A stretch of 64,000 bases of DNA from Methylobacter sp. KS41 (GCA_002862125.1 PHSP01000001.1:1894501-1958500); one strand, 5' to 3'; counted from the stretch's first letter, positions 45,530-59,420 are shown. Numbers and translations: made by a program. Notes: generated by a model not told the origin, from the letters alone.

Positions 45530-45973
45530 ATGCCTGTGGCGAAGCCAATCAATACAGAAAGAAGACAACAATCTGGTGAACTGATAGCCAAGCTTCAAAA
45601 AGAAAGGCAGGAAGTTTGGTCTTTGTATTGTAATGTTGCCGGACTAAAGCCTTTTTCAAACAATGCTGGAATAAAAACTTTATTAACCCGCTTTTCGCAA
45701 ATGCTGGTCGATTATGTTTCTCTTGGACATTTTGGCGTTTATGAGCGTTTGTTAGCGGGTACGGAGCGCCGGCAAAGCGTTCTGTCTGTCGCCAAGGAAA
45801 TTTACCCTGAATTTTCGGCAACCACCGACGCAGTCATTTCATTTAATGATAAATATGATAATTTCGAAAAAATAGATGTATTTGAAGAGCTGGAGCAGGA
45901 TTTATCGGCTTTGGGTGAAAGTCTGGCAAAAAGAATTGATCTGGAAGACAAGCTTTGTGAGGCAATGACATAA
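45530..45973 (+). CDS. rsd: Rsd/AlgQ anti-sigma-D regulator
   Basis: The 147-residue, mostly helical protein has the Rsd/AlgQ pattern: ERQEVWSLYCNVAGLKPF, then LTRFSQMLVDYVSLGHFGVYERL. In E. coli Rsd binds the housekeeping sigma factor and frees core RNA polymerase for other sigma factors. In pseudomonads AlgQ affects alginate. It is a single gene with its own terminator. Confidence 0.9.
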   Translation: MPVAKPINTERRQQSGELIAKLQKERQEVWSLYCNVAGLKPFSNNAGIKTLLTRFSQMLVDYVSLGHFGVYERLLAGTERRQSVLSVAKEIYPEFSATTDAVISFNDKYDNFEKIDVFEELEQDLSALGESLAKRIDLEDKLCEAMT

Positions 45974-46003
45974 TTGAATGGTCGGCATTACAGGGGATCC
46001 AGG

Positions 46004-46035
46004 CCGGCGTGTTAGTTTCTAACCCGCCGGGTTTT
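46004..46035 (+). terminator. Intrinsic terminator of rsd
   Basis: CCGGCGTGTTAG (46004-46015) pairs with CTAACCCGCCGG (46019-46030), one mismatch, three-base loop, followed by GTTTT. It faces the end of the UPF0182 gene. Confidence 0.75.
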
Positions 46036-46058
46036 GGCGCTAGGCTATCTATCAGCCT

Positions 46059-48710
46059 TTAATGATTATCCGGTTTGACAATGGCTTCAGGTGTTTCTGC
46101 GCCGACATTTCCGGTATTGTTCTCGGCATACAATTGTTTTAAACGTTTGAAGGCGGACCATAAGGATGTATCCATAACGACCTCGTTGCCGATCGCTACA
46201 ATCACCCTGGTTAATTCGGGTATTTTTGTTAGCGTGGAAATCATGTAAACGGGTTGAACATAGAGTATGGAATTTCCGATAGGCAGGATAATCATACGGC
46301 CCATTTTAATTCGCGATCCCCGCTGATCCCATAAGGTAAATTGCTCGGAAATTATCGGATCCTGATGAATCAGGGCTTCAACCTGTGCCGGTCCGTTGAC
46401 CTGAACATCCTTGGCGAACTTATATATCGTGACTCCTGGTTTATAGTCCAGGTTGCAATTGGTTTTATCCAATACGCCAGCGATGCCTATCATGCTGAGA
46501 TTATCCCTGTTAACAGGCGTCATCGGGTCAATCATGACAAATTCCTCCTTGTTGTTGCAGTTGCCAAAATCCATGGTCTGATAATAAGGCAATACCGGCT
46601 CGTCACGGACTTTGGCAAACTGCCAGGTCTCCGCCTGTTCATAGAATAATGAAGGATCCCGCTGATGGTATTTTGCATAAACTTTCATTTGCAGATAATA
46701 AAGATCACGCGGATAGCGCAAGTGTTTACGTAATTCAGGGGACATTTCATCCATGTGTTTAAATAATCCGGGATAAGCGCTTGAGTATGCCTGAACAATC
46801 GCATCGGATGGATCGGCAATGTAATAATCAACATTGCCGTCATAGGCGTCAATGGTAATTTTAACGGAATTGCGGATATAATTGAATTTTTGATGGCCTT
46901 CAAGGAAATCATCGTCGGCAGGTTTTGAGACCGGATACCAATTGGATAAAGTATAAGCATCCTGTACCCAGTAAAACCGGTCCTTGGTGATTACCAAGTA
47001 AGGGTCTTTATCCAGATGCAGAAACGGGGTCAGGGTGTTAATGCGCTCAGTTATATTTCTGCGGATCTTGAGCAGGCTTTGGTCGGAAATATTGGGTGAA
47101 AAGAATATTTTTAAGTCCTTTAAGTAAATAGAGAACAATGCTTTTCTGAAAAGGGAGGCCACTGGTATGCCGCCATGGCCGGTATATCCTTTCTCGACGC
47201 TGAAATCAGTATTTTCAAGGCCTACGACGTTGAGCTTATTGGGAACGATGGCATAGCTGTATTGCTCTTGTCCGTAATAAATATCGGGATTCTTGACTGT
47301 TAGGCCTACATCCGAATACATATTTAAATCGCGTAAATACCAGACCAGCGGTTTATTGGCATCCTGAGCCGCAGGCGTGGCGACCGCGCCATAGCCATGG
47401 GTATAACGCAAGTGCGTGTTTTCCCAGTTCTGCGCTTCGGCAGGCAACTTTGAGATATTGATTTCCCGGGCCGACAGATTAACCTGCCGGATATGGTCGA
47501 GAATGAAATAGCGATCTTCATCGACGGCCTTGAATTGGTAGTAAGGCCGTATTTCCTGTAATTGCTTGTAGCTATCGATCAGGTATTCTCTATCCCAGAC
47601 AGGTATGTTTTCAAACCGTTTTTGAGTGCCCCAGGTTGATATATCTTTCGTTGCATCCGGCTTAATGGTGAGATCGACCGTCTTGACGTTTCTTAGGTCG
47701 TAAGCATCCAGAGTCGCATCAATATTGTATTGCATGAACGATTTATTTGATTTAACCGGATTGGGATTGACAATGAATTTTTGGATTAAATCCGGGATAA
47801 ATTGGATTTCAGGGAGTCCTAAAGCAATCAGGAAAGAGGCAAGAGCAATGAAAAAGGGTGTCTTGATGCGATGTTTTTCTGAAAAAATAAACAGGATGGC
47901 GGTTACTGCCGTCGCCAGAAAAGTCACTATTCCCATCCATATAAGCGGCAGTTTATAACGTATTTCTACAAATCCGGGGCCATAAAATACCGGTTCGTAG
48001 CTGTCGCTGTAAAGCAGCGAAAATCGTTGCAGCATGAACCCCCACACTACAAAAGCGACGACAAAGCCGATCAATATTGTTAAATGAACTTTGGCGCCCA
48101 CGGGGAATTCTTTGCTTTGATCGGGTACAAAAATATGCTCCAGCCAATACAGAATGCCGACCATGGAAAATATTAAAATGGCGGTTATCAGCAGTTCTTT
48201 CTGTATCAACATATAAGTCGGATAAGAAAGCATATAGAAGCTGGTGTCATTTCCGTAAACCGTTTCGGTTACCCCCGAATCGCTGCCGAAAAAGAACAAT
48301 AATGATGTTTCCCACTGGCTATAAAAGGGTATGGCGACAAATATGGCCAGCGCTAGCGATACCGGCGTATATACTTTTACCGAGCCGCTCATGAAGACAT
48401 CGGCAAAGCGTTGGAATCGCCGGTTTTTATCTATATTATCAAGAACCTCATCTGGAGGATTTAAGCCCAGATATCGGGACGCTATCCAGAAATGAAAAAA
48501 GAAAATGGCAAAGAACAGCAGGGTGACGCTGCCGGAAAGGAAGAACTTATAAAGCAGCCTTAACCAAAAGTAGGGTTCGAGTTTTAACGATTGGTACCAC
48601 CACAGATCAACAAACAGATCAAGAAATATGAAATGGAAGGCGACATATATAATGACAGCGATGACAAGCATCGCTCCAAATATTGCGGGTAAAAATTTCA
48701 GGTTCCGCAT
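46059..48710 (-). CDS. UPF0182 family membrane protein (COG1615)
   Basis: The 883-residue protein has seven or so membrane helices in the first 320 residues and a long soluble, probably periplasmic C-terminal part with YxYxxR-type stretches and LPIGNSILYVQPVY near the end. The length and the NPDEVLDNI / DQRGSRIKMGRMIILPIG features match UPF0182. Function is unknown; the family is best known from actinobacteria and cyanobacteria. It stands alone on the minus strand after djlA. Confidence 0.88.
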   Translation of the reverse strand: MRNLKFLPAIFGAMLVIAVIIYVAFHFIFLDLFVDLWWYQSLKLEPYFWLRLLYKFFLSGSVTLLFFAIFFFHFWIASRYLGLNPPDEVLDNIDKNRRFQRFADVFMSGSVKVYTPVSLALAIFVAIPFYSQWETSLLFFFGSDSGVTETVYGNDTSFYMLSYPTYMLIQKELLITAILIFSMVGILYWLEHIFVPDQSKEFPVGAKVHLTILIGFVVAFVVWGFMLQRFSLLYSDSYEPVFYGPGFVEIRYKLPLIWMGIVTFLATAVTAILFIFSEKHRIKTPFFIALASFLIALGLPEIQFIPDLIQKFIVNPNPVKSNKSFMQYNIDATLDAYDLRNVKTVDLTIKPDATKDISTWGTQKRFENIPVWDREYLIDSYKQLQEIRPYYQFKAVDEDRYFILDHIRQVNLSAREINISKLPAEAQNWENTHLRYTHGYGAVATPAAQDANKPLVWYLRDLNMYSDVGLTVKNPDIYYGQEQYSYAIVPNKLNVVGLENTDFSVEKGYTGHGGIPVASLFRKALFSIYLKDLKIFFSPNISDQSLLKIRRNITERINTLTPFLHLDKDPYLVITKDRFYWVQDAYTLSNWYPVSKPADDDFLEGHQKFNYIRNSVKITIDAYDGNVDYYIADPSDAIVQAYSSAYPGLFKHMDEMSPELRKHLRYPRDLYYLQMKVYAKYHQRDPSLFYEQAETWQFAKVRDEPVLPYYQTMDFGNCNNKEEFVMIDPMTPVNRDNLSMIGIAGVLDKTNCNLDYKPGVTIYKFAKDVQVNGPAQVEALIHQDPIISEQFTLWDQRGSRIKMGRMIILPIGNSILYVQPVYMISTLTKIPELTRVIVAIGNEVVMDTSLWSAFKRLKQLYAENNTGNVGAETPEAIVKPDNH

Positions 48711-48915
48711 AGTTTCCTCTTAAAATTAGGTAATTTTGTTAACAATGCCGTGGTTGTCTTCATTTTGACTGGCTAATGAACACCTAAAGCCATTAATTTC
48801 ATCAATGCCGGTATTCTAACACCCAATAACCGGTTAGTAATGATTTAGAAGACAGAGCTTCATTTTGTCCAGTTAATGGAATGCCAGCGAAGCGGCGATA
48901 AGAATTCAAACTGCT

Positions 48916-49716
48916 TCATTGTCCGTATTTCTGAATGGTTTCGTAGGCTTTACTGATTTTTTGAGTCTTTTCCTTGGCCAGTCGCATCATTTCTTCGGGT
49001 AAGCCTTTGGCAACCAGTTTATCAGGGTGATTTTGGCTCATTAAGCGGCGATAAGCCTTTTTGACATCGGCCTTGCTGGCTGATGGCGTTAAGCCTAAAA
49101 CACCATAAGCATCTTGCAGACTGGTTTTTTGTGGAGCCCTTGGGGTATATGAGCCGCGCCCCTGGAAACGTTGTTGAGCTTGAAGTTGTATTTTAAAACG
49201 TTCATACTCGAAGCGGGAAATTCTTAAGCGATTGCAAATATGCAAAAGCAGCTTTTCTTCGCTAACAACCAAAGTGCCGTCTGCAAAAGCTTCCTGTAAC
49301 TGAATTTGCAGAAACATACGGATTAAATCGGTGCGCCGGTGACATTCTTTGTAGAATTGAGTCAGGACATCATCCAGAGGGAAATCAGTCTGCTTGCCCT
49401 GCTGAAAAAGCTTGATCGCTTTTGCCCGCATGTCGCTTGTCAGCTCCATTTGTTTCATGACGCGGTTAGCTAGCGAAATTTCTTCGGTAGAGACGTGACC
49501 GTCAGTCTTGGCAATATGGCCCATGACTGAAAAAGTGGCAGTAAAAAATGCCATTTGAACTCGTTGCTGGTCTCCTGTATTGAGAGCTTCACCGGTTTCC
49601 AGGCTTGCGAAGCCCTTGCCGAATTGATGTCCGGCGGATGCGCCCAAAATGGCGCCTAAAGGTCCGCCAAGCAAGAATCCGAATGCTCCGCCAACAACAG
49701 TGGTAAACCAGCTCAT
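48916..49716 (-). CDS. djlA: Membrane-anchored DnaJ-like co-chaperone DjlA
   Basis: From MSWFTTVVGG the protein has about 266 residues: an N-terminal glycine-rich membrane segment with GFLLGGPLGAILGASAG, a central TerB-like domain, and a C-terminal J domain with the HPD motif (SQNHPDKLV). This is the DjlA layout. It stimulates DnaK at the inner membrane and in E. coli activates Rcs signalling when overproduced. The AGGA site favours the second Met (49716) over the one at 49725. It is divergent from purC. Confidence 0.93.
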   Translation of the reverse strand: MSWFTTVVGGAFGFLLGGPLGAILGASAGHQFGKGFASLETGEALNTGDQQRVQMAFFTATFSVMGHIAKTDGHVSTEEISLANRVMKQMELTSDMRAKAIKLFQQGKQTDFPLDDVLTQFYKECHRRTDLIRMFLQIQLQEAFADGTLVVSEEKLLLHICNRLRISRFEYERFKIQLQAQQRFQGRGSYTPRAPQKTSLQDAYGVLGLTPSASKADVKKAYRRLMSQNHPDKLVAKGLPEEMMRLAKEKTQKISKAYETIQKYGQ

Positions 49717-49792
49717 TGTTATCAATCCTGTTCCGTAAATAATGATGGTAAAATTATATCATTAACCCTTTTTCAAAACTTGGCGAGGACTT

Positions 49793-50695
49793 ATGACTGC
49801 TCCAGAGGCTCTATACCGATCAACACTGTCTTCACTAAAGCTGCGCGCCCGCGGGAAAGTGCGGGATATATACGATATTGATGAAAAGCGCATGTTGATT
49901 GTGGCGACGGACAGGCTTTCGGCTTTTGACGTGATTTTGCCTGATCCGATTCCCGGCAAAGGCCGTGTTTTGACTCGCATATCCAATTTCTGGTTTAAAA
50001 AATTGCAGTACATCATGCCCAACCATTTAACCGATATTCCGTTGGAGCAGGTTCTCCCTGATGCGGCTGAACGCGCCCAGATTGAAGGCAGGGCTATTGT
50101 GGTTAAAATATTAAAACCATTGCCGGTTGAGGCGATAGTGCGCGGATATTTAATAGGTTCCGGCTGGAAAGATTACCAAAAATCGGGCTCTGTTTGCGGG
50201 ATTAAATTATCTGCCGGGCTCCAGCAAGCTCAGGAATTACCCGAAGCCATTTATACCCCATCCACAAAAGCCGCTGCCGATCAACATGATGAAAACGTTT
50301 CTTTTGAACAAACCGTTACTTTGATGGGCCGGGATCTGGCTGAAAAAGTGCGCGAAGCCAGTCTGAAATTGTATAAGGAAGCGGCGGCATACGCCAAGAA
50401 ACGAGGCATCATTATTGCCGATACCAAATTTGAATTCGGTGTTGATGACGCTGGGGTTTTATACCTGATTGATGAGGCATTAACGCCGGATTCATCCAGG
50501 TTCTGGCCGGCTGATCAATATCACGTTGGCATCAGTCCGCCCAGCTTCGATAAACAGTATATTCGTGATTATCTGGAAACGCTGGACTGGAATAAAACCG
50601 CGCCGGGTCCGGCATTACCTCCGGAGGTGGCGGCGTTCTGCGCGGAAAAATACCGGGAAGCGGAAATCAGGCTGACTCAAGAATCATTCAAATGA
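49793..50695 (+). CDS. purC: SAICAR synthetase (PurC)
   Basis: The 300-residue ATP-grasp enzyme has [25 protein letters not shown], the SAICAR signature, and [15 protein letters not shown]. It joins aspartate to CAIR in purine synthesis. This is the longer eukaryote-like form (about 300 residues) and not the 237-residue E. coli type. An ATG with AGGA-like upstream bases marks the start. It precedes the ATP synthase operon without obvious sharing of transcript. Confidence 0.96.
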   Translation: MTAPEALYRSTLSSLKLRARGKVRDIYDIDEKRMLIVATDRLSAFDVILPDPIPGKGRVLTRISNFWFKKLQYIMPNHLTDIPLEQVLPDAAERAQIEGRAIVVKILKPLPVEAIVRGYLIGSGWKDYQKSGSVCGIKLSAGLQQAQELPEAIYTPSTKAAADQHDENVSFEQTVTLMGRDLAEKVREASLKLYKEAAAYAKKRGIIIADTKFEFGVDDAGVLYLIDEALTPDSSRFWPADQYHVGISPPSFDKQYIRDYLETLDWNKTAPGPALPPEVAAFCAEKYREAEIRLTQESFK

Positions 50696-50923
50696 GAAAA
50701 AACAGCAACACGACAACCGTTGTCTGAAAAATGAGCGCACCTTGGGATGTTAGGTTATCTCGACGGGCGGACCCAGAAGAAAACTGATTTATTAATCGAG
50801 GGCGTATCCTTGTAAATTAAGCAGACCGGGAATTGTTACAAATTTATATTTAGAATTGAAACAACCTTGATTTCATTGAGGCTTCTAGCTATAATCGGCA
50901 GGCTATTTAGTTTGGAGAGCCGT

Positions 50924-51283
50924 GTGACAGCTAGAAAACACTCTACTGTCAGTAAGATTCTAAGTTATCAAATCCTGATAATATTGATAATTACTGCCGG
51001 CTTTGCCCTTGCCGGCGGTTGGCGGCAAGGATTTTCAAGCGCTTTAGGGGGGCTGGCTGCTTTTGTCCCCAATCTGTACCTGGCATTGCGGATATTCAAG
51101 TCTTCCGGGCAGCCGGCCCGGAAGATTGTCAATTCCTTTTATGCAGGGGAATCAGGCAAACTGCTGTTGACAGCGGCGCTGTTCATACTGATTTTTAAAG
51201 TCCCAAATCTAGAAATATTACCGCTGCTAGCTGGATACATGGCAGCATTGTCGGTTTTTTGGTTCGCGCTGCTGATGCGTTAA
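50924..51283 (+). CDS. atpI: ATP synthase protein I
   Basis: From GTG 50924 (GGAG five bases upstream) the protein has about 119 residues and four membrane helices. The basic N-terminus TARKHSTVSKIL and the context identify AtpI, an assembly or stability factor for the c ring. An earlier in-frame TTG at 50867 has no ribosome site. It is the first gene of the atp operon and lies 24 bp before atpB. Confidence 0.9.
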   Translation: MTARKHSTVSKILSYQILIILIITAGFALAGGWRQGFSSALGGLAAFVPNLYLALRIFKSSGQPARKIVNSFYAGESGKLLLTAALFILIFKVPNLEILPLLAGYMAALSVFWFALLMR

Positions 51284-52084
<801 letters not shown>

Positions 52085-52121
52085 TTATTGTTGTTGTACT
52101 GTTTTTTTATTACTTAACTAA

Positions 52122-52424
<303 letters not shown>

Positions 52425-52465
52425 TACAAGCTGTTTAATTTTAATAGCAACAAGAGGAACGCATC

Positions 52466-52939
52466 GTGAGTATCAATGCTACTCTGATTGGGCAAATGAT
52501 TACATTTGCACTTCTGGTATGGTTTACCATGAAGTACATTTGGCCTCCCTTATTTGACTCTTTAGAAGAACGTAAAAAGAAAATTGCCGATGGTTTAGCT
52601 GCTGCTGAAAGAGGTCAGGAAGAGATTCTTTTGGCTGAAAAAAGGGCTAAAGGTGTTTTAAAAGAAGCTAAAGAACAATCAACCGAGATTGTTACCTTGG
52701 CTCAGAAGCGTGCGAATGAAATTGTTGAAGAATCAAAAGACAACGCTAAAAAAGAAGGCGAGCGTCTGATTGTCGCGGCAAAGGCGCAAATCGAACAGGA
52801 AATTCAGCAGGCTAAAGAAGGTCTGCGGCAAGAAGTGGCTGATTTAGCGTTAAGCGCCGCGGAACAGATTCTGGGGGCGGAAATTGATCAAGCCAAGCAC
52901 CAGGACATCATTAGCAAAGTCTCGAAACAATTAGGATAG
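52466..52939 (+). CDS. atpF: ATP synthase Fo subunit b
   Basis: The 157-residue protein has one N-terminal membrane helix (about 6-25) and a long charged helix that dimerises as the peripheral stalk. It starts with GTG, preceded by AGAGGA. The length is normal for subunit b, and there is only one b gene, so the stalk is a homodimer. Confidence 0.96.
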   Translation: MSINATLIGQMITFALLVWFTMKYIWPPLFDSLEERKKKIADGLAAAERGQEEILLAEKRAKGVLKEAKEQSTEIVTLAQKRANEIVEESKDNAKKEGERLIVAAKAQIEQEIQQAKEGLRQEVADLALSAAEQILGAEIDQAKHQDIISKVSKQLG

Positions 52940-52947
52940 GCGGCATA

Positions 52948-53481
52948 ATGAGCGAACTGGCAACATTAGCAAGGCCCTACGCTGCGGCAGTGTTTAAAAG
53001 GGCCAAGGAAACTCAGGCGGCGGCAAAGTGGTCGCAAAGCTTGGCTTTCATGTCGGCTGTAATGGAAAATAGAGATATTTCGGTTGTAGTCGATAACCCC
53101 AAAGTAAACAAGCAAAGGCTATCGGCATTGATGCTGGATATTTGCCAGGGGCGCATTAATGAAGAGAATGAAAATTTTCTAAAATTACTGGTTCATAATA
53201 ACCGGCTCGTTTTATTGCCTTATATCGCGAAGCTCTTCGAAGCCTATAAAGCAGAAGATGAGGGTTATGCCGGAGTTGAAGTTTTAACCGCTTATGCCTT
53301 ATCAAAAGAAGCAGAGCAAAATCTGTCGGCAACACTGGAAAAATCCCTGGGTAAAAAAATCCATATGAATGTTAGCGTGGATAAGTCATTAATTGGCGGT
53401 GTTCTCGTAAGAGCGGGCGACAAGGTAATTGACGGATCTATTAAAGGCCGGCTTCAAAACATGCAAAAAGCGCTACAGTGA
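52948..53481 (+). CDS. atpH: ATP synthase F1 subunit delta
   Basis: The 177-residue protein shows the delta/OSCP pattern: [15 protein letters not shown] at the start and [24 protein letters not shown] at the end. It joins the peripheral stalk to the top of the F1 head. It begins 8 bp after atpF and ends 16 bp before the atpA start. Confidence 0.96.
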   Translation: MSELATLARPYAAAVFKRAKETQAAAKWSQSLAFMSAVMENRDISVVVDNPKVNKQRLSALMLDICQGRINEENENFLKLLVHNNRLVLLPYIAKLFEAYKAEDEGYAGVEVLTAYALSKEAEQNLSATLEKSLGKKIHMNVSVDKSLIGGVLVRAGDKVIDGSIKGRLQNMQKALQ

Positions 53482-53497
53482 GAGTGAGAAAAAGAAC

Positions 53498-55039
53498 ATG
53501 CAATTAAACCCATCTGAAATAAGTGATCTTATTAAAAAGAAGATCGAAAACTTCGACTTAAGTGCTGAAGCGCATACAGAAGGTACCGTAGTCAGCGTGA
53601 CTGACGGTATTGTTAGAGTACATGGTCTTTCTGAAGCTATGCAAGGCGAAATGCTTGAATTCCCTGGCAATACCTATGGGATGGCGCTCAACCTTGAAAG
53701 AGACTCGGTAGGCGTGGTGATATTAGGTTCATATCAGCACATTAGCGAAGGCGATACCGTTAAATGTACCGGAAAAATTTTGGAAGTGCCCGTAGGCGAG
53801 GCGTTGCTGGGCCGCGTGGTTGACGCGCTGGGTAATCCTATCGACGGAAAAGGCGCTATTGAAACCAGCGAAACGGCCCCGATTGAAAAAATCGCGCCGG
53901 GAGTAATTGCCCGCCAGTCAGTTGATCAACCAGTGCAGTTGGGTTTGAAATCTATTGACGCAATGATTCCGGTAGGCCGCGGACAACGTGAATTGATTAT
54001 TGGCGATAGGCAAACCGGAAAAACCGCGATTGCGATTGACGCCATTATTAATCAGAAAGGTACAGGCATTAAATGTATCTATGTGGCTATCGGTCAAAAA
54101 CGCTCCTCAATTGCCAATGTAGTCCGCAAGCTGGAAGAGCATGGCGCGATGGAGCATACGATTGTTGTTTCGGCTTCGGCTTCTGAGTCAGCGGCGCTGC
54201 AATTTATTGCACCGTATACCGGCTGCTCAATGGGCGAATTCTTCAGAGACCGTGGCGAAGACGCGCTGATTATTTATGATGATTTGACCAAACAAGCTTG
54301 GGCTTATCGTCAGGTTTCCTTGTTGTTGCGCCGTCCGCCAGGCCGTGAAGCATATCCTGGAGACGTGTTTTATTTGCATTCACGTTTGCTGGAAAGAGCA
54401 TCCCGTATTAATGCGGCTGAAGTTGAAAAGCTTACCGGCGGCAAAGTAAAAGGCAAGACCGGCTCATTGACAGCATTGCCGATTATTGAAACCCAAGGCG
54501 GCGACGTATCGGCTTTCGTACCGACTAACGTTATTTCGATCACCGATGGCCAGATTTTCCTTGAAAGCAACTTGTTCAACTCAGGCATCCGTCCGGCCGT
54601 AAATGCCGGTTTGTCGGTATCGCGAGTGGGTGGAGCGGCACAGACAAAGATTATCAAGAAACTGGGCGGCGGAACCCGGCTTGATTTGGCGCAGTACCGC
54701 GAGTTGGCCGCTTTTGCGCAGTTCGCATCGGACCTCGATGAAAGCACTCGCAAGCAAATTGAGCGCGGCCAGCGTGTTACGGAATTAATGAAGCAAAATC
54801 AATACTCGCCGATGTCAATCGCACAAATGGCGGTGTCATTATTTGCGGCTAATGAAGGTTTCCTTGATAACGTTGAAGTGAGCAAGGTGCTTGATTTTGA
54901 AGCTGCTTTACAGTTGTATATGAAATCAGAGCATTCTGAATTAATGAACAACATCAATGCAACCGGCGATTTTAGTAATGAAATCAGTAGCGGTTTAAAA
55001 GCCGCCATTGAAGCTTTCGTTAAAACTCATAGTTGGTAA
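53498..55039 (+). CDS. atpA: ATP synthase F1 subunit alpha
   Basis: From [10 protein letters not shown] the protein has 513 residues with a P-loop ([13 protein letters not shown]) and the arginine-finger region [10 protein letters not shown]. It alternates with beta in the F1 head and holds the non-catalytic nucleotide sites. An in-frame start at 53429 would overlap atpH and add non-family residues. Confidence 0.97.
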   Translation: MQLNPSEISDLIKKKIENFDLSAEAHTEGTVVSVTDGIVRVHGLSEAMQGEMLEFPGNTYGMALNLERDSVGVVILGSYQHISEGDTVKCTGKILEVPVGEALLGRVVDALGNPIDGKGAIETSETAPIEKIAPGVIARQSVDQPVQLGLKSIDAMIPVGRGQRELIIGDRQTGKTAIAIDAIINQKGTGIKCIYVAIGQKRSSIANVVRKLEEHGAMEHTIVVSASASESAALQFIAPYTGCSMGEFFRDRGEDALIIYDDLTKQAWAYRQVSLLLRRPPGREAYPGDVFYLHSRLLERASRINAAEVEKLTGGKVKGKTGSLTALPIIETQGGDVSAFVPTNVISITDGQIFLESNLFNSGIRPAVNAGLSVSRVGGAAQTKIIKKLGGGTRLDLAQYRELAAFAQFASDLDESTRKQIERGQRVTELMKQNQYSPMSIAQMAVSLFAANEGFLDNVEVSKVLDFEAALQLYMKSEHSELMNNINATGDFSNEISSGLKAAIEAFVKTHSW

Positions 55040-55051
55040 AAGGGTCTTCAA

Positions 55052-55915
55052 ATGGCTGTTGGCAAAGAAATTCGCAGCAAGATCGGGAGTATCAAGAATA
55101 CTCAAAAGATCACTCGGGCTATGGAGATGGTTGCCGCGAGTAAAATGCGCAAAACAAAAGACAGAATGCAGGCAACGCGGCCCTATTCTAATAAAATTGG
55201 CAAAATCATCAAACATCTGGCGCAAGCTAATCCGGAGTACAAACATCCCTATCTGATCGCGCGAGATGTCAAGCGAATAGGCATTATTGTGGTGAGCTCC
55301 GATAGAGGCTTGTGCGGCGGACTGAATTCAAATTTATTCAGAAAGACGATCACCCATCTAATGGAATGGGAGAAAGCGAATATTGAAGTAGATGTTTGTA
55401 CAATTGGCACAAAAGCCTACGGTTTCTTTGGCAATCTGAAAGTAAATTTGGTCGGTCAGGTTTCAAAATTGGGTGACTCTCCGCGCCTTCATGACATCAT
55501 CGGCATTATAAAGATCATGCTGGATGCTTATGAGGAGGGTAGAATCGATCAATTGTATGTTGTCAGCAATGAGTTCGTGAACACTATGACTCAGAAGCCC
55601 ACAATTGAACAGTTGCTTCCGGCTGTAGCCTGTGAGCTTGACGAAAATCTTAATGGTCATTGGGATTATATTTATGAGCCTGATGCTAAAGAGGTTTTGG
55701 ATCACTTATTGCTTCGTTTTATCGAATCCAAGGTTTATCAGGGTCTGGTTGAAAATAATGCCTGTGAACAGGCGGCCAGAATGGTAGCTATGAAGAGCGC
55801 TTCAGATAACGCCGGAAATCTTATCGGTGAGTTGCAACTGATTTATAACAAAGCCAGACAAGCCGCAATCACTCAGGAAATTTCTGAAATTGTTGCCGGC
55901 GCCGCAGCTGTTTAA
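55052..55915 (+). CDS. atpG: ATP synthase F1 subunit gamma
   Basis: The 287-residue rotor shaft protein begins [20 protein letters not shown] and ends [18 protein letters not shown], both gamma signatures, with the [11 protein letters not shown] stretch between. It couples c-ring rotation to the catalytic head. It lies 12 bp after atpA but 164 bp before atpD, because of the insertion between them. Confidence 0.97.
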   Translation: MAVGKEIRSKIGSIKNTQKITRAMEMVAASKMRKTKDRMQATRPYSNKIGKIIKHLAQANPEYKHPYLIARDVKRIGIIVVSSDRGLCGGLNSNLFRKTITHLMEWEKANIEVDVCTIGTKAYGFFGNLKVNLVGQVSKLGDSPRLHDIIGIIKIMLDAYEEGRIDQLYVVSNEFVNTMTQKPTIEQLLPAVACELDENLNGHWDYIYEPDAKEVLDHLLLRFIESKVYQGLVENNACEQAARMVAMKSASDNAGNLIGELQLIYNKARQAAITQEISEIVAGAAAV

Positions 55916-55917
55916 GC

Positions 55918-57462
<1,545 letters not shown>

Positions 57463-57513
57463 TGTATGTTTTTCTCTTCCTGGCGTCAGGAAGAGATTTG
57501 AAACAGGTAAAAA

Positions 57514-57939
57514 ATGACCATGACCATGACAATACATGTAGACATCGTGAGCGCCGAACGTGAGATATACTCAGGGTTGGCGGAGATGGTATTTGCTCCC
57601 GCGGAACTGGGCGAAGTTGGTATTTCGCCCCGGCATGCCCCCTTAATAACCAAGCTTAATCCTGGTGAAGTTAGAGTAAAATCAAATGATGGAGAAAGTT
57701 CGTTTTTTATCTCAGGCGGACTTTTGGAAGTGCAGCCTCATATGGTTACCATACTGGCAGACACGGCGATTAGAGCAAAAGATATTGATGAAGCAGCGGC
57801 GCTGGATGCTAAAGCGAAAGCAATAGAGGCTCTGGCGGATAAATCGGGCAAGATTGACTATGCAACTGCAGAGGCTCAATTGGCTCAAGCTATTATGAAG
57901 TTAAGAACTCTTGACAGACTGAGAAAACGCGGTGGATAA
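57514..57939 (+). CDS. atpC: ATP synthase F1 subunit epsilon
   Basis: The 141-residue protein has the N-terminal beta sandwich (HVDIVSAEREIYSG, GEVGISPRHAPLIT) and a C-terminal helical pair that can brake the rotor. Three in-frame ATGs open the gene; AGGT sits best before the first, though Met3 also fits the family. It ends the atp operon before a terminator. Confidence 0.96.
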   Translation: MTMTMTIHVDIVSAEREIYSGLAEMVFAPAELGEVGISPRHAPLITKLNPGEVRVKSNDGESSFFISGGLLEVQPHMVTILADTAIRAKDIDEAAALDAKAKAIEALADKSGKIDYATAEAQLAQAIMKLRTLDRLRKRGG

Positions 57940-57991
57940 CAGCAGAGACGCACGAATTTTGCTGGTGAGATAACGCGACCCTTCGATTTTT

Positions 57992-58033
57992 AAAAAAGCT
58001 CGATAACGTTTGCAACGCTATCGGGCTTTTTTG
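57992..58033 (+). terminator. Terminator of the atp operon
   Basis: AAAAAAGCTCGATA(A)CG pairs with CG(C)TATCGGGCTTTTTT around a short loop, followed by more T. It lies between atpC and glmU. Confidence 0.85.
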
Positions 58034-58049
58034 TTTTACGGGATTTAAA

Positions 58050-59420
58050 ATGAAAATTACGACCATAATTCTTGCAGCGGGTAAAGGCACGCGCATGCGT
58101 TCCGAACTACCCAAAATTTTACATCAAATCGCCGACAGACCTTTACTGCAGCATGTCTATGATATGAGCCGCCAGCTTAATAACAATAGTATCAAAATAG
58201 TTTATGGCCATGGCGCGGACTTGGTGAGAGAGACCCTAAAGGATTTTGACGCCGGCTGGATCGAACAAAAACAGCAGTTGGGCACGGGGCACGCGGTGCA
58301 ACAGGTTAGCGGTCAAATTGCCGATACCGATACGGTTTTAATTTTATATGGCGATGTGCCCTTATTAAAATTGGACACCGTAAAGAAATTAATAGCAAAC
58401 GTTGATGACGGAACTCTAGCTTTGCTGACAGTGAATCTTGACAATCCGGCGGGTTACGGAAGGATAGTAAGAGATAGCGCTGGTCAAGTCACCCGGATAG
58501 TCGAGGAAAAAGATGCCGCAGAGGATGAGAAACTAATAAGGGAAGGCAATACCGGCATTCTGGCGGTGCATGGCGGTAAATTAAAAAAATGGCTGAACCG
58601 GTTAACCAATAACAATGCTCAGGGCGAATATTATTTAACGGATGTTATTGAAATGGCGGTTGCCGATGGCATCAGCATTGTCACCAGCCAGCCGGAATCA
58701 GTTGACGAAGTATTGGGCGTTAATAACCGTATCCAGCTCAGTCACCTTGAGCGCGTCTATCAGCAGGAGCAAGCTTGCCAGTTAATGGAACAGGGAGTCA
58801 CCTTGATTGATCCCGCGCGTTTTGATCTAAGAGGTTCAATTGAAAATCTTGGCATAGATATAATTTGTGATGTTAATGTTATCATCGAAGGCAAAAACAG
58901 TATCGGCAGCAACGTCAAAATAGGCGCCAATACCCACATAAAAAATTCCATAATCGGCGATAACGTAGAAATCCTTGCCAACTGCGTTATAGAAAATGCT
59001 GTAATAGGACGGGGCAGCAGGGTTGGCCCCTACGCAAGACTGCGCCCGGAAACGGTTTTAGCCGAAGATGTACACATTGGCAATTTTGTGGAAATTAAAA
59101 AATCAACAGTAGCGGCATTCAGTAAAATAAACCACTTAAGTTATATTGGCGACTCGACTGTAGGCAGTAAAGTCAATGTCGGTGCAGGCACTATCACCTG
59201 CAATTATGACGGGGTCAACAAATTCGAAACCATTATTGAAGATGGCGCTTTTATTGGTTCGGATACTCAGTTAGTCGCTCCGGTCACCATCGGGAAAAAT
59301 GCCACGATAGGCGCCGGATCAACAATCACCAGAGATAGCCCCGAGAATCAGTTGACTTTAAGCAGAGTAAAACAGATTTCTATCGCAGGCTGGCAACGGC
59401 CCGTTAAACAGGAAAAATAA
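58050..59420 (+). CDS. glmU: Bifunctional GlmU (GlcN-1-P acetyltransferase / UDP-GlcNAc pyrophosphorylase)
   Basis: The 456-residue enzyme has an N-terminal uridylyltransferase domain (ILAAGKGTRMRSELPK) and a C-terminal left-handed beta-helix of hexapeptide repeats with acetyltransferase activity (from about 250; includes GDNVEI, GNFVEIKKS). It makes UDP-GlcNAc for peptidoglycan and lipopolysaccharide. Its stop is one base before the glmS ATG, so both run as one operon, supplying the same pathway. Confidence 0.97.
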   Translation: MKITTIILAAGKGTRMRSELPKILHQIADRPLLQHVYDMSRQLNNNSIKIVYGHGADLVRETLKDFDAGWIEQKQQLGTGHAVQQVSGQIADTDTVLILYGDVPLLKLDTVKKLIANVDDGTLALLTVNLDNPAGYGRIVRDSAGQVTRIVEEKDAAEDEKLIREGNTGILAVHGGKLKKWLNRLTNNNAQGEYYLTDVIEMAVADGISIVTSQPESVDEVLGVNNRIQLSHLERVYQQEQACQLMEQGVTLIDPARFDLRGSIENLGIDIICDVNVIIEGKNSIGSNVKIGANTHIKNSIIGDNVEILANCVIENAVIGRGSRVGPYARLRPETVLAEDVHIGNFVEIKKSTVAAFSKINHLSYIGDSTVGSKVNVGAGTITCNYDGVNKFETIIEDGAFIGSDTQLVAPVTIGKNATIGAGSTITRDSPENQLTLSRVKQISIAGWQRPVKQEK